DNA of 64,000 nt from Trametopsis cervina (lineage: Eukaryota; Basidiomycota; Agaricomycetes; Polyporales; Irpicaceae), in assembly GCA_022385755.1 (NCBI GenBank), contig MU278348.1:1213035-1277034 (forward strand), read 5' to 3'. The notes beneath the pieces are model-generated. The model did no database searches. It was not told where the DNA came from and saw only the letters and a list, made by a program, of their open reading frames with translations. The first letter of the stretch is position 1. Each line of letters opens with the position of its first letter. This document shows positions 13,147 to 24,444 of the stretch, piece after piece. Both the position numbers and the translations under genes were made by a program.

Positions 13147-15772
13147 ATGTCACCGAGGAGGTTACAAGTTGCTGTGAGCCCTTTCCCATAAGCACCCATG
13201 ATATCCCCAGTCCAGTACTACGATTTCCCAAGCACTCGTGATCGCAGCAAGCACTCAAATATCTCCATTCGTTTGCATCTCTGTTGGTGCCTTCTCGCTG
13301 ACAGTCGCACTGATTGTGCTTTTCTCGAGGGAAATACGATCTCCCTTGGACTCGATCGCCACTCTCGGAAAGTTCACCTCGTCGTTAAGGATCATGCGCG
13401 GGTGCAGGCATAATAAGTATGGCCAGAGGCCTAGAGTTATCTTGAGGCGTGGCTGTGTTACACCCGTCTCAAGCCATCAGTCAATATATCAAGTACATTC
13501 CAGAGTGACTTTCTGTGAGTATCAAATCGAATGTTATGTTCTCCGCGTCACCAGCCTAGCACAACAATCCATCTGCTTCTCCGTCTGTTTGCAGATGGTT
13601 GCATCCCCAGCACAGCAAGCCGCAGGTATGGCATGTTATACGTCCATCTGCTCGGTGTTCGACTGATATACACTGAGCTGATCATTGCCTGTGGCCAAGG
13701 CACTACAGTCTCCTTTCCCGCTCCAAGTGAGCGAGTGTCTCACGTCTGTCAGATCCGATGCCGCGTGTTATTCTTCCGTGGATGATTTTGACGAACAGAT
13801 GTGGCATAGTGTCCAGCTTAAATTCCTCGTTTGCTCGATGCTGGATAGGCTTTTCCCCCGTCCCCTCACCACCAGTACTGTCAGCACAGGCAGTCTCGTG
13901 TAGACTCCGAGTCACGCTGGTCGATCCTCCTCCTACCGCCATACTGTCGACACTTCAAACGTCCGCACATGAGCGAGGATGCACTCTCGATCGTCGTCAT
14001 AGTGTTGGGAGTGAGTCACGTCATCTCTATGCTTATCGTGACCCCGCTCAGCATACACTGCAGATAGCAGGCATCATCTCCCTGGGTGCTCTGCTTGGTA
14101 CGCCGGCGCCCAAGCATGCAATAGTGAAGACCTTCGTGGTGACCACGCTAGTCCGAGCTATACTTGGCGTGGTCACAGCCATATTGTTCGAAGTAATGCC
14201 AGAGAACTTCAACAACCTGCCACATGAGCTTCAGCATACGAAGACAAAGGCGTTTTGTACCGCTAGCGCTATCATGTACGTCTGCTGACCGTTACCTATA
14301 CATGTACTGACCGCTCTTCAAGCCTTCGTTATCTCAGTCTGACGATGTCAGCCTTCAGTGTCAGTTTCACGCTTGTAAGAGGTTCACCTTTGATTTTACT
14401 ATACGATAATGACCTCTCTTTTAGCCACTTCTATACTTGAGCATCAAGTATGCCGGGGATTCGGCGTCCTCAGAGCGCAGCCGCGCTGGCAATCAGGTGT
14501 TTTACCGACGGACAACATTTGCTCTCGCGTTTGGGCCTTTCGGTAACTTTGCTAGCTGTATCAAAGTTTGTCTTGCGACTGATCAGGTGTCGTAGTTTGG
14601 GCCTTGCCAGCGATCCTCGCCCCCCTCCCACAACTTGTACACGATGTCAACTCCGTTAAGCCACAGTTCACCCAGGTAATCATATTTCTTCGCTGGAGAT
14701 ATCCTGTACTGACTGTGACCAAGGCAATATGCACCATACAGGATCCCATCTATGAAATTCTATGCCTCACTTTCACCATTACCGCTCTCGCTCTCGCACT
14801 ACTCTTTGCCTTGATATTCATCTATTTCTTGTGGAAGACAATCAGGCTACCGCTCTTCAGTCAGAGCTTAGGTCTCTTCGACATCACACGTCTGCTCCGA
14901 TTCGCAGTCCTTCTTTGCATCTTCTTCATCTCAGTGACCTTATATTCCATATGGACTGCCAGCTGGGTATCTTCGAACGACCTGCAACATCCCAAGGCCT
15001 TCAACTTTCTACTCTTGGCGAAGCTGGCTATCATCTGGGAATGTGAGCTATTTAGTAAATCGCATCCCATCAGCACCGTACTCAGTATGCTTCTATAGCT
15101 GTCACACCAATGCTATACTTCGTCATTTTCGCTGCCCACGAAGAGGTATTCACGGTTTGGAGTTCCTGGTGTCGAGGCACCAGCCGTGCGGCGTTGACCT
15201 CCACATCTCGCGGCGCCGACAGAGTGCCCTCTGTTGCCAGCTCTAGTCGCTGTCAGCCGACAACCTGGTGGCAGAGTACCAAACAGAAATTCACGGGCTC
15301 GCATCACGGCAGTGAAAGAGAGCCGGGTCCTCCTTCGCCAGTATCGCATTCCGCGCAAGGGTTCTATCCGACGGAGCCCGAGGGATTACCGATGCTATCC
15401 GTACCTGGACGCATCATACAACAACCCATGCTGAACCAGAATAGCTCCTCCTCTCACCACAAGGAACCTACCCCGTCTGAAACCCCTGGACTTCTGCCCC
15501 CACCTCGCCCAGTCAAGAGTCCAAGCTTTGTATCGCAGGATGGCGCCTCTCCTACAACAGAACGCTCCCTTATCAACATGCCGTCGTTGACAGCTCTGGG
15601 TGGGCGGGAGTCTCCAGCTAGCCAAACTCCTTCTTCCGGGAACGAAGGGGGTTCTGCACATCCAAACAAACGCTCTACCCGGCCCAGAAGCTCGCGCCCG
15701 TCCACGGGGGATACTTTTGGACACACGAGAAACAGTAGCACGGTTTCATTGCATAATACATACGCGTACTAG
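13147..15772 (+). CDS. Multi-pass (about seven TM) receptor-like membrane protein
   Basis: Joined exons give a series of hydrophobic segments: FVCISVGAFSLTVALIVLF (near 13270-13320), LQIAGIISLGALLGT and FVVTTLVRAILGVVTAILF (14060-14190), SAFSVSFTLPLLYLSIKYA (about 14350-14455), ILCLTFTITALALALLFALI (14755-14830), LRFAVLLCIFFISVTLYSIW (14895-14960) and TPMLYFVIFAAHEEVFTVW (15100-15160). A long Ser/Pro-rich tail with SPSFVSQDGASPTTERS ends at 15772. Hydrophobic N-terminal part plus long cytosolic tail looks like a fungal GPCR-type protein, but I see no defining motif of a named class. The start is uncertain: ATG 13147 joins by a 37-nt intron, in phase, to the open frame at 13211. Several introns between 13340 and 15100 are not resolved. 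Confidence 0.5.
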
Positions 15773-16054
15773 TATATATAATAGACTCATGTATCTCTTA
15801 GCTATATCATTTTGTCTTATCACCCTTGTGCATGCAATGTTTTCAGTATTGATATGATGACGTCTTTCCCCAAACTAGAACAGTTGCCAAATGTGGACTG
15901 TGGTGTGGCGAGCGAGTGATCTCGGCAAACTCCGGACTGTACAGTTCTAGTTTTGTGGCTTGCTGTCCAGCGTTCCCACGCTTCAGTAGTAGCGAAAGTC
16001 TAAGCCCCGGCCCCGCTGAACGACCACCGACACCCGCCGCCCTCAAGATTCATC

Positions 16055-16861
16055 ATGGCCGAACAGGTAACGACCCTATGCAGTTTGAAAGCACCTCGTC
16101 ACTATGATCTTACAATATTGTGTGTCCCGTGCAGATTGAGAAGGCGTACCAGAAGCAGCACCTCTTCCAAAACGCGAAGCTTCACAGTGCGTAACGTCCA
16201 GGTTGCTTATAGTGGATTGAGGGGCTGACGGATGTATGGGTATCTCATGGGGTTCCTGCTGTAGGTAGCAAGAAGATCGCGACCAAGGAGAAGCGATGGT
16301 ACAAGGATGTTGGTCTTGGATTCAAGACACCATCTGAGGCTATTAGCGGCACATACATTGGTACGTCTACAACGAGGTCGCGGTACTACATGACTCTGAT
16401 TATACATTCGTACTTGCACACTATAGACAAGAAGTGCCCCTTCACCGGCGACGTCTCCATCCGTGGTCGTATCCTTACCGGCCGTGTCATCTCAACCAAG
16501 ATGACCCGCACACTCATCATCCGCCGGGACTACCTTCACTACATCCCCAAATACAGTGCGTTTTCAATTACGGTCGTCTTCGCCTATCTGCTGACCATTC
16601 CAACTGTTGCGCCTCGTTAGACCGTTACGAGAAGCGTCACAAGAACCTTGCCGCGCACGTTTCACCGGCGTTCCGTGTGGAAGTTGGAGATATTGTAACA
16701 GTTGGTGAGTTTGGTCGAAGCGTGAGTGATTATACGAGGCTCATCACACGGACACGCATGTGTGTGCAGGACAATGCCGACCTCTATCAAAAACCGTGCG
16801 TTTCAACGTCGTCCGAGTTGCGAAGAACAAGGCGGCTGCCAAGACATTTGGCAAGTTCTGA
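16055..16861 (+). CDS. RPS11: 40S ribosomal protein uS17 (S11)
   Basis: This is a small-subunit ribosomal protein that binds 18S rRNA. Exons 16055-16066, 16135-16186, 16265-16360, 16427-16555, 16621-16704 and 16770-16861 join into 154 residues. The product starts [12 protein letters not shown] and contains [51 protein letters not shown] and [20 protein letters not shown], ending AAAKTFGKF. The first coding exon is only 12 nt, so an intron follows codon 4, a common layout for fungal ribosomal protein genes. Both strand neighbours are unrelated. Confidence 0.96.
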
Positions 16862-17486
16862 GCATGTGTTCGGCTAGAACACGAGGGGCGAGGATGCTGG
16901 CGGCTATGTATATTCTCTCTTTTCCGTACCCATATTGTGCTATGCATGCATCAAAATGACTTTTACGGCCCATGCAACCTGTGAACATGTGTGAACGCAA
17001 CGGGTGAATGTACTAAACTGACTGCTGAACTTATGAGTACGTGGTGCCGTTAGAGTTCGCATAACGTTATGTTCGTGAGCACGGAAGGGACTAGCAGCTG
17101 CATGGATATTAGTGAGCCAATGATGAGGGAGGCCCAGACCGATATCAACTGTGCAAGGGGAAACTCCGAGCAAACATCAACCAACAACTGCACCTTGCTT
17201 ACATCCCGTGTGGTGCGCCCATAGCCTCCTGGCTTGCATCCGTCATTGATCGCTGTTTACGACGACTACGACCACGACGACCACGACGCTGACCTCAACC
17301 ACGGTTTAGGCCACTCTTACTCCCAATCGAGACCGTTTGTTGGTTTCCAAGCCGCGGTCCTGCCAGTATTACCTATAAGTCAAGCTGGCGCCCACACTCC
17401 TCTCTGTATTCGCCTCTCGGCTATCGAGGTCACGGCCACAGTCCCCTCAGCCAGGCTCTCCCTCTTCATCAACCCAGGCCCTTCCC
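16862..17486. other. Intergenic, leader of the PPZ-type phosphatase
   Basis: This 625-bp gap lies between RPS11 and the phosphatase. Around 17256-17290 a short CGAC/CCACGACGA-rich run sits in the probable 5' leader, followed by a C/T-rich stretch up to the start codon. No other gene was seen. Confidence 0.4.
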
Positions 17487-19165
17487 ATGGGCCAGCAGCA
17501 GTCTAAAAAGTCGAAGAAGAATAGTAAAGACAAAGACAAGGATGCCGGCTCGAGCACACCTCCTGACCCAGCAGAGCCCAACGACGACACACCACAAGGT
17601 AGTCTATCGCGTGGAACGGCCCCTCAGCCGTTCAGCTCGACAACCTCAGCTACATCTCAGGCAGATGCTACGGTACTCGTCAATGTCACAGACCCGGATG
17701 GGACGACGGTGATGCAGAATGGTAGCGGTTCGCGACCGCCTGGTCCTGATGGCTCCCCAAGTTCGAACACCAGTATCCCCCCTAACCCTTCAGTACCGGG
17801 CGCACTCCCTTCACCGTCCTCCTCACCTATTATTGGCAATGGGACGAAGCCTGCGCCACTGGATATCCCTCACACGCAGACTATCTTGTCGAACTCAGTC
17901 GCACCGTCGGGGCTCCCCACTCCTGGATCAACTAACAGTTTCTCCATTGGTGATGCGAATTCCCCGAGCAACGGTATCCGCGACAAGAACAAGGTGGTGC
18001 AACTCGACATTGACGACATGATACAGCGTCTACTCGACGTGGGGTACACAGGCAAAGTCAGCAAGTCGCTGTGTCTCAAAAACAACGAGATCACTGCCAT
18101 ATGCCAAGCCGCACGCGAAGTTTTCCTGGGTCAGCCCACGCTCATCGAGCTTTCCCCTCCTGTGAAGATTGTCGGTGATGTTCATGGGCAGTATTCGGAC
18201 CTCATCCGACTGTTCGAGATGTGCGGGTTCCCACCCGCCGCCAATTACCTCTTCCTCGGCGACTACGTCGACCGCGGCAAACAGAGTCTCGAGACCATCC
18301 TGCTCCTGCTCTGCTACAAGATCAAGTACCCGGAGAACTTCTTCCTCCTCCGCGGCAACCACGAATGCGCGAACGTTACGAGAGGTGAGCGCCTGCGTGT
18401 GTGTGTTCCTGACTCATGCTGACGAGGTCCAGTGTACGGGTTCTATGATGAATGCAAGCGGAGGTGCAACATCAAAACGTGGAAGGCGTTTATTGATGTC
18501 TTCAACTGTCTGCCTATCGCGGCGATTGTCGCGTCCAAGATCTTCTGTGTGCACGGCGGTCTGTCTCCCTCACTACATAGCATGGACGACATCAAGCGGA
18601 TACAGCGACCGACGGACGTTCCTGACTACGGACTACTCAACGACCTGCTATGGTCAGATCCGTCGGATAACACTGCGGACTGGGAAGACAACGAGCGCGG
18701 CGTGAGCTATTGTTTCGGGAAGGGCGTCATCAACGACTTCCTCGCACGCTACGATATGGACCTCATCTGCCGCGCACATATGGTCGTCGAAGACGGGTAC
18801 GAATTTTGGAATGATCGGACGCTGGTGACGGTGTTCAGCGCGCCGAACTACTGTGGAGGTACGATTGTCCTGTCTGCATCCGTTTCCGCCTTTCCATCCT
18901 GATTTTCGCGCAGAGTTTGACAATTATGGGGCGTGCATGAGGTGGGGCCCTTACGCCACGTGTTTCCCGCTAACCGCTGACCATGTCACATAGTGTATCC
19001 GAAGAACTGCTATGTGCATTCGAGTTGCTGAAGCCTCTTGACGGCCCAGCGCTCCGCAAGGAAATGACGAAGGCGAAACGAAAGAGGTGCGGCACTACAT
19101 GTCATTACCCCCTTCTACGTTCAGTTCATTGACGTTTTCGCAGCATGATGGCTATCACGACGTAG
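17487..19165 (+). CDS. PPZ1: Serine/threonine phosphatase, PPZ type (PP1 family)
   Basis: A PP1-like metal-dependent phosphatase; in yeasts Ppz1 controls cation balance and cell-wall stress. Exons 17487-18384, 18433-18858, 18914-18941, 18994-19086 and 19144-19165 give 488 residues. The first 170 or so residues are Ser/Pro/Asn-rich. The protein starts [11 protein letters not shown], with Gly2 and a Ser at position 6 that fit N-myristoylation, as in Ppz proteins. The catalytic part carries the three metal-site motifs GDVHGQY, GDYVDRG and RGNHE, plus [24 protein letters not shown] and [15 protein letters not shown]. The last exon adds only SMMAITT. The N-terminal extension separates it from ordinary PP1, which is about 330 residues. 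Confidence 0.9.
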
Positions 19166-19801
19166 CCCTCTCTCTCCCTAATTATCACAATAGGTATAAG
19201 ATTTATAGTACTGGACTCCTTCGCTGTCGCTATTCGCCTCGGGCGCAGGGAATCCACAGGAATAACTCGTCTCCTGGTCAGGAGGGGGCACATGCGGTGC
19301 CCCCTCCCGCGCCGATCCTTTGCTCCCTCCTCCCGAACCGCACACTCGTTCTTCGACTCGTTTCATCTTCCCTTTTTGTGTTTCGCTGCAGTCCCCGGAT
19401 TGAAACCCCTTGTACACGTCCTTGCGCATTTCATCACCCTACAAATTTTGTCTTATGTCGTCGGTCATTTCGCATCATATCCGAGGTCAGCTCAATATTT
19501 TATATGTCTTTCTTTGTCGTCGGCATTCTCCTCCTCTCCTTTCTCCGTACCTGTGCTATAGCTACGTTTGTCTCACTACCCATAGTCTACTCAAGCTTTG
19601 CATCGCATTTAGTCTCAGGGGAGGGTTTATAAAAAGCCGCCTGGCGACGTGAGTCAGCTGTCGACTTCTCGAACGGCGACGATGGTTCCTGCGCAGACGT
19701 TGAGCATTTGGAATTGGTATTGTGGTCATGAGACAATTGGTTGTGCTGACTGAGGCTGAAGCTGACTGATATCTATTGTGATGTCTAAGAACATGCGTGG
19801 G
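19166..19801. other. Convergent 3' region
   Basis: This 636-bp gap lies between the ends of the phosphatase (+) and the DMT transporter (-). A 181-residue open frame crosses it, but its composition is not protein-like and it matches no family I know. No repeats or RNA genes were seen. Confidence 0.4.
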
Positions 19802-21250
19802 CTACCTCGTCTGTGCCATGTCAAATGCTAAAATACCGAACGCCGCCACAATCGCGCCAGACCCCAGCAGACTCCACGCTGTCACCGCTTCTACTGCCCG
19901 CCCAAACACGATATCGTACAAGAACACGAGCACGATAGTGAGCAGGTTCCCGACAGAGACGACCACGGGCCCCCACAAGCCGAGGAGGATCTAGTCACAC
20001 GCACAGATCAGCAACAAGAAGCACCGCCAAGAAGGCACGGAGGGACACAGAAGCGGAGGAACACATACCATAAGTCCCGCGTTGAACACGACGCCGCTGA
20101 GGCAGATGCCGGCGATAGTCAGCGTCGTGATAATGTCGGCCGGAAGACGGAACTTTTCGAAGCCGAGCACATGCAGGACGGGGAAGGGCACCGCGAGCAG
20201 CACGCACGTGCATGCACCGATGCACGTCGTGAGGAAGTTCGCGTACAACCCGAACGGGGGCGGGTACGTCGATTCGGCCTTGGCACCCTCGGCGTCGCCT
20301 GCGGTGAGTGGTTCGTATTCGTACGATGACCCTGCTGGGCCTGCGTCGAGCTCGTGTGGGTCCGTAGGGAGCGCGGCGTACGCCTTGTACCCGACCTGGT
20401 AGATACCGTATAGGATGGACGCGACGAGGGTGAGGATGTCGCCGACGAGCGGTGCGGCAACGGCGCGTGCATGCGCTTTAGGGTTGGCGCTGCTGCTGCC
20501 GTACACGACTGCTGCGGCTCCTGCTGTCGCAAGGAGGACTGCCGCCAGACGTCGGGGCTCCCAGGGCAGGCCGAACAATCTGACGGTAAGCACGTAGGCG
20601 AAGAAGGCGTTCGTGTTCCATAACGCGGTTACGTCTGATAACCTGTGGGAGGGATGAGACAAATGGATGGATAGCGCAGGTATCGGGACGGGACTCACGG
20701 TGCGAGCGTTACCGCGACAAACCACAGCAGTGCGGGCATAGATACGAAGAGGGTGAGCAGGATAACCAGCCGCGAGAAACCCCATGTGGGGAACTCGGTC
20801 GGGCTGTCCAGGGACATGCGCGGGACATGCTTGCGAAGGGCCTCCCGCAGCCCGGCCTTCAGCGCCGCAGGCGATTCCTTCGCGACCGTGATTAGATAGA
20901 GGTAATGTAGGGGGAATAATACAAAGAACGAGGAATGGACGCAGTAGCTGTATAAAGTTCGTGAGTCTATCGCGTGTGCGTATGATATCCGCGGAGGCTT
21001 GGGAACGTACAATACAAAGTAGGGCTGCCTGAACCCAAGCGTGGTCTGGACATACTACAGGGCATCGCAGTCAGCATCTGCGTATGCAAAAGTGCATGTA
21101 TAGATGCACGATTATATGCGCACATACCTGAGTCAATTCACTCTCTATAACGAAGCCAAGGAGCGCGAACACAAACAAAACCCCGGCGAGCTTTCCGCCC
21201 ACGGCACGAGACACCGAAGGCGGGGACGGCGGGTCGTCACTGCCAGACAT
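19802..21250 (-). CDS. Drug/metabolite transporter family protein (SLC35F / Thi74-like)
   Basis: A multi-pass transporter of the DMT superfamily. From the start at 21250 (MSGSDDPPSPPSVSRAVGGK) the protein runs through LAGVLFVFALLGFVIESEL, LYCVHSSFFVLFPLHYLYL, LVILLTLFVSMPALLWFVAV, ALWNTNAFFAYVLTVRLFG, RLAAVLLATAGAAAVVYGSS and GDILTLVASILYGIYQVGYK, then after a Glu/Ala linker ILLGLWGPVVVSVGNLLTIV and SLLGSGAIVAAFGILAFDMA, with stop at 19802. About ten helices and the internal EamA-like repeat fit yeast Yml018c/Thi74 relatives. The substrate cannot be told from sequence. The gene diverges from bL36m with 295 bp between start codons. Confidence 0.75.
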
Positions 21251-21545
21251 CGCGGGGTTGGAGGGGAGATCGTAGACGTAGGAGAGCAAAGTGTGCTGGT
21301 GCGTCCCTCATGGGGCAGATAGGCGAAGATAAGTGGGCGGTGGCTGGACGCACGTCAAGCAGATGAAGCCACTGGTAAGTAATTGGTAGCACTGAATCAG
21401 ATTCTTCGGTGTGGGTGCTGCTCGCTTTCGGGATGCTGTGCCGGCGTCCCTGCCCAATAGCCGCACGTGGCAGACGAGGAGAATTACCGCCGGGTGCTTT
21501 CGTCTTGAGTTGTTGCACACATAGACGACCACCAGCCACTCGACC

Positions 21546-21873
21546 ATGTTACGCTCGCTGCTGGCCTCTGCACGGCCTGTTATACTGCGACTGCGCACCG
21601 CTCCGACGCACTCACCTCTTCACGTTCACCCGCACGTACACCACCATGCAAATATAGGTCAGGCATGCACACCACCGCTGGCGCGAGGGATGAAGGTCAG
21701 GGCGTCCGTCAAGCGGATGTGCGATGGGTGCAGCGTGGTGAAGCGAAAGGGGAGGGTATACATTATTTGCTCAAAGAACCCCAAGCACAAGCAGGTGCGT
21801 CCGCGTTCTTGCTGGTCTCTTCAGCGTAACTGTTATTGACCTGTTCAACTTGATCGTATAGCGTCAAGGCTAG
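21546..21873 (+). CDS. RTC6: Mitochondrial ribosomal protein bL36m
   Basis: A small zinc-binding protein of the mitochondrial large ribosomal subunit. Two exons (21546-21794 and 21862-21873) give 86 residues. The first 45 or so are a Leu/Arg/His-rich presequence ([19 protein letters not shown]). The mature part is [20 protein letters not shown] then [18 protein letters not shown], with the L36 zinc motif C-x2-C-x12-C-x4-H. The last exon carries only three codons and the stop. It is convergent with DFR1, with stops 57 bp apart. Confidence 0.95.
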
Positions 21874-21930
21874 ACACAGTGCTCAAAAAAGCCAACGTCG
21901 TCCACATCCTCCCTGCATGTATCTATACAA

Positions 21931-22634
21931 TCATATAATTTCGCCCGTCCGGGTCCACATCTGAAACTCGTATTGCACTCCCTTCTCCTCCTGAACACCT
22001 TCCGGCACCTCGAACCCAACCCACGTCTGCAACTCAGCGTGCGATGCTCTCTTCCAAGATACACCTTCCGTCTCATTCGCCACAACGTCGGGAGAAGCAG
22101 ACGCAAGCTTAGGCACGAAGGTATCGCACTCATCAAACGCGGGAGAGACAATTCGCGTGAGGAGGATGCGGTCGACGAAAGCAGGGTCGGAGGGAGTGAG
22201 GCGTAGCGATTCGGTGTACAGCGATGCGCCACCGATAATGAACGTCCTATGTACCGAGTCTGTCCGTTGCGTGAGCGCGTCGAGAGAGGCAGGTAAACTG
22301 GGTGCGAGCAGCGCGTCCGTGGCGCCGCTAGACATCGCAAGAAAAGAGTAAGAAAAACACGATCGAACGAGTGAAGCCCACCGTGAACTCACAGCTCGTA
22401 CTGCGTATTCCGACTAACAACAACATTAAGCCTCTTCGGGAGCGGTCTGAACTTCGGTGGTATGCTCTCCCACGTCGCGCGGCCCATGACGAGCGCGTTC
22501 GTGCGCCCGTCTGGTGCACTCGTCGTCGCGCGCGCGAAGTATGCCATCTCCTGCGGGAGCCGCCAGGGCAGGCGGCCGCTTTGGCCGATGCCGTTCTGCA
22601 GCGTCGCGGCGACGATCAGTGTGAGGCGGGTCAT
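21931..22634 (-). CDS. DFR1: Dihydrofolate reductase
   Basis: The enzyme reduces dihydrofolate with NADPH for thymidylate and purine synthesis. Exons 22634-22393 and 22327-21931 give 212 residues, normal for a fungal enzyme. Clear blocks are [34 protein letters not shown] (substrate site with the acidic residue E), [20 protein letters not shown] with the following NVVVSR, and [13 protein letters not shown] (NADPH site). It ends with [10 protein letters not shown] at 21931. Confidence 0.95.
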
Positions 22635-22865
22635 GGTGGATGGTGGTCGGTCTGAGTGTACGGTGTGCTGAAGTGATTCTTTGAGTTCTGTCTAAGATGT
22701 GAAGCGAGCGCTTGTAGTTGTGTGCATGACGTTTATGGGCAAGTGGTACTCAAGCACTGCGTCGTTACTGTATATACAGGGTAGACAACCGACTTGCGAA
22801 AAGCAGCTCGTCCTCTGTGTCGAGACGGTGGGGACACGAGACCATGATTATACCACTGGAACACC

Positions 22866-24444
22866 TTATTCGCCCGCCCCCGATTCACGCTTCCTCTCCT
22901 GCAGCTCGAGCACAGTCCCTTCCGCCGCCTCCGGCGAGAACAGCAAAAACCCGGGATGAAACACGTTGAGTGCGTACATCGCAACCGTGACCATTCCACC
23001 GTCGAACACGTCTGTCGTGAGCAACGTTATCCGTCAGTACGCGCGTGGTGGCATCGAGCGTAGCTTTGTAACAGAGGAGAGGAACGCACTGAAGTACACC
23101 TGCGTCCGCACAACCTTGCCCGTCCACCCCGCTCCAAGCTCGACGGTTCGATACACAGACCTAACAACAACACATCCGCTCAGTTTCTGAACATCCACCT
23201 GCGCCGGGTGTGGACACGCACCGGATGATCAAGAACCCAATACTGACCGCCAGCCCCAAACTCGCAAGCTTCAACCGCGTGTTCCACGGTCTCGCGCCGG
23301 CGTCCTTCTCCATTTGGTTCTTGTGGGGCCCCACTGGGCGATCGTGCACGAAGCGGTACAGGACCTCGGCGGCGAGTGTGACGAATGCGAGCTGTGCCAC
23401 TGTACGACGCGAAAGACCCTCACGTTAGCTTATGTGCAAGGGGTGGGGGAAGGAGGGGATGGGAGATGTGCCTAGCTGGAAGACGATGCCGGCGAGCATG
23501 ATGTTTCCGCCCTGTGCACATCTTCAATTAAGGCTTCTGCTCTATGACGACGATACACGGGCAATGCGTACGAGGTTCGCACCGGAATCTGTCGTCGCCC
23601 CTGCGGCGATCCCTCCTCCGGCACCCTGGGCGATCAGCGCGATGATATCCTACACGAAAACGATTTGTTATCGCAGTAAGTCCTAAACTCTGGGCGTAAA
23701 GGACCCTGGGTGGGCTTACACATGTCAAGAAGATCCGAGAATCTAAAAGGACGGAGGATGTGAGCTGCCGCGCTCCATATGAATAAGTTATGAATGAGAG
23801 ACACGTACACCACCGCGGCGAGAGCCTGCTATACCCCACACCAAGAAGCTCCGTCAACCGCGCAAACGCAATAAAAATAGCAGCAAGCAAGGGAGTCGGC
23901 GCGATTATCGTCGCAACCACCCTGTATCGGCGCCGCGGCGATTACAAAAAGACAAGAGGACGGGGCCCGTGAGTGAATACGTAGACACGCAACTCGGGCA
24001 TATCGGAGGGCGTGGATAGATGGATGGATGGAAAGAAGGCTCACTGCATCATGAACGGCGTCTGAGCGGGGACGTCGATGCTTGACCATAAACGGCCGGA
24101 CCAGCCTACGACTTCGCCGGCGCCCGAGAGGAAGGCGGTTGGGAGGAGCCACCAGAGACGGGAGTGGAGGAGTTGGAGGGCGTGTAGTACTGTACGGTGT
24201 GTGGTGATTTTAGCGGGTGTGGGGAGGAGGAGGGAGGAGGGACGTACAGGTTGAGAGGCCGAAGAGCACGACGAATGTTATGCAGACGCTCTTGGTTGGG
24301 ATGTAGCTGTAGGGGGAGTTTCCGACGTCGACTGCGTATGTGTTTAGATCTATCATGTGAGACATAGTTTGTCAGTGAATGTAGGGCGTGCAGGTTTGTG
24401 GCAGGGCAGAAATACGTGTGGGCTGTGGTCGGTGTGTTCGACAT
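22866..24444 (-). CDS. RTA1-like seven-TM protein (copy 1)
   Basis: Rta1-like proteins are fungal seven-helix membrane proteins linked to lipid translocation and to resistance to aminocholesterol-type compounds. The frame starts MSNTPTTAHTYF at 24444. Family blocks are YSYIPTKSVCITFVVLFGLS, SGAGEVVGWSGRLWSS, IIAPTPLLAAIFIAFARLTE, FVQDIIALIAQGAGGGIAAG, GGNIMLAGIVFQL, VLYRFVHDRP, YRTVELGAGWTGKV and NVFDGGMVTVAMYALNVFHP, with a short Glu-rich tail ending at 22866. At least eight introns are used. A related gene lies head-to-head at 25824-27406 with the same block order. Confidence 0.85.

Larger units (their letters stand above)
12496..13147. mobile_element. MITE-like non-autonomous DNA transposon, TA target duplication
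   Basis: A 648-bp element (12498-13145) has perfect 25-bp terminal inverted repeats at 12498-12522 and 13121-13145; the outer end reads CTGTCGATTCACCAGTAATG. TA dinucleotides at 12496-12497 and 13146-13147 fit a Tc1/mariner-type target-site duplication. The repeat core (TGTTGCATTACT) occurs again just inside each end, at 12525-12536 and 13103-13114. No open frame inside resembles a transposase, so the element would need one supplied in trans. The superfamily is inferred only from the TA and the inverted repeats. Confidence 0.85.

Noticed and set aside
19087..19632. A 181-codon open frame downstream of the phosphatase
   Set aside because: It overlaps the last phosphatase exon and the rest has random-looking composition.
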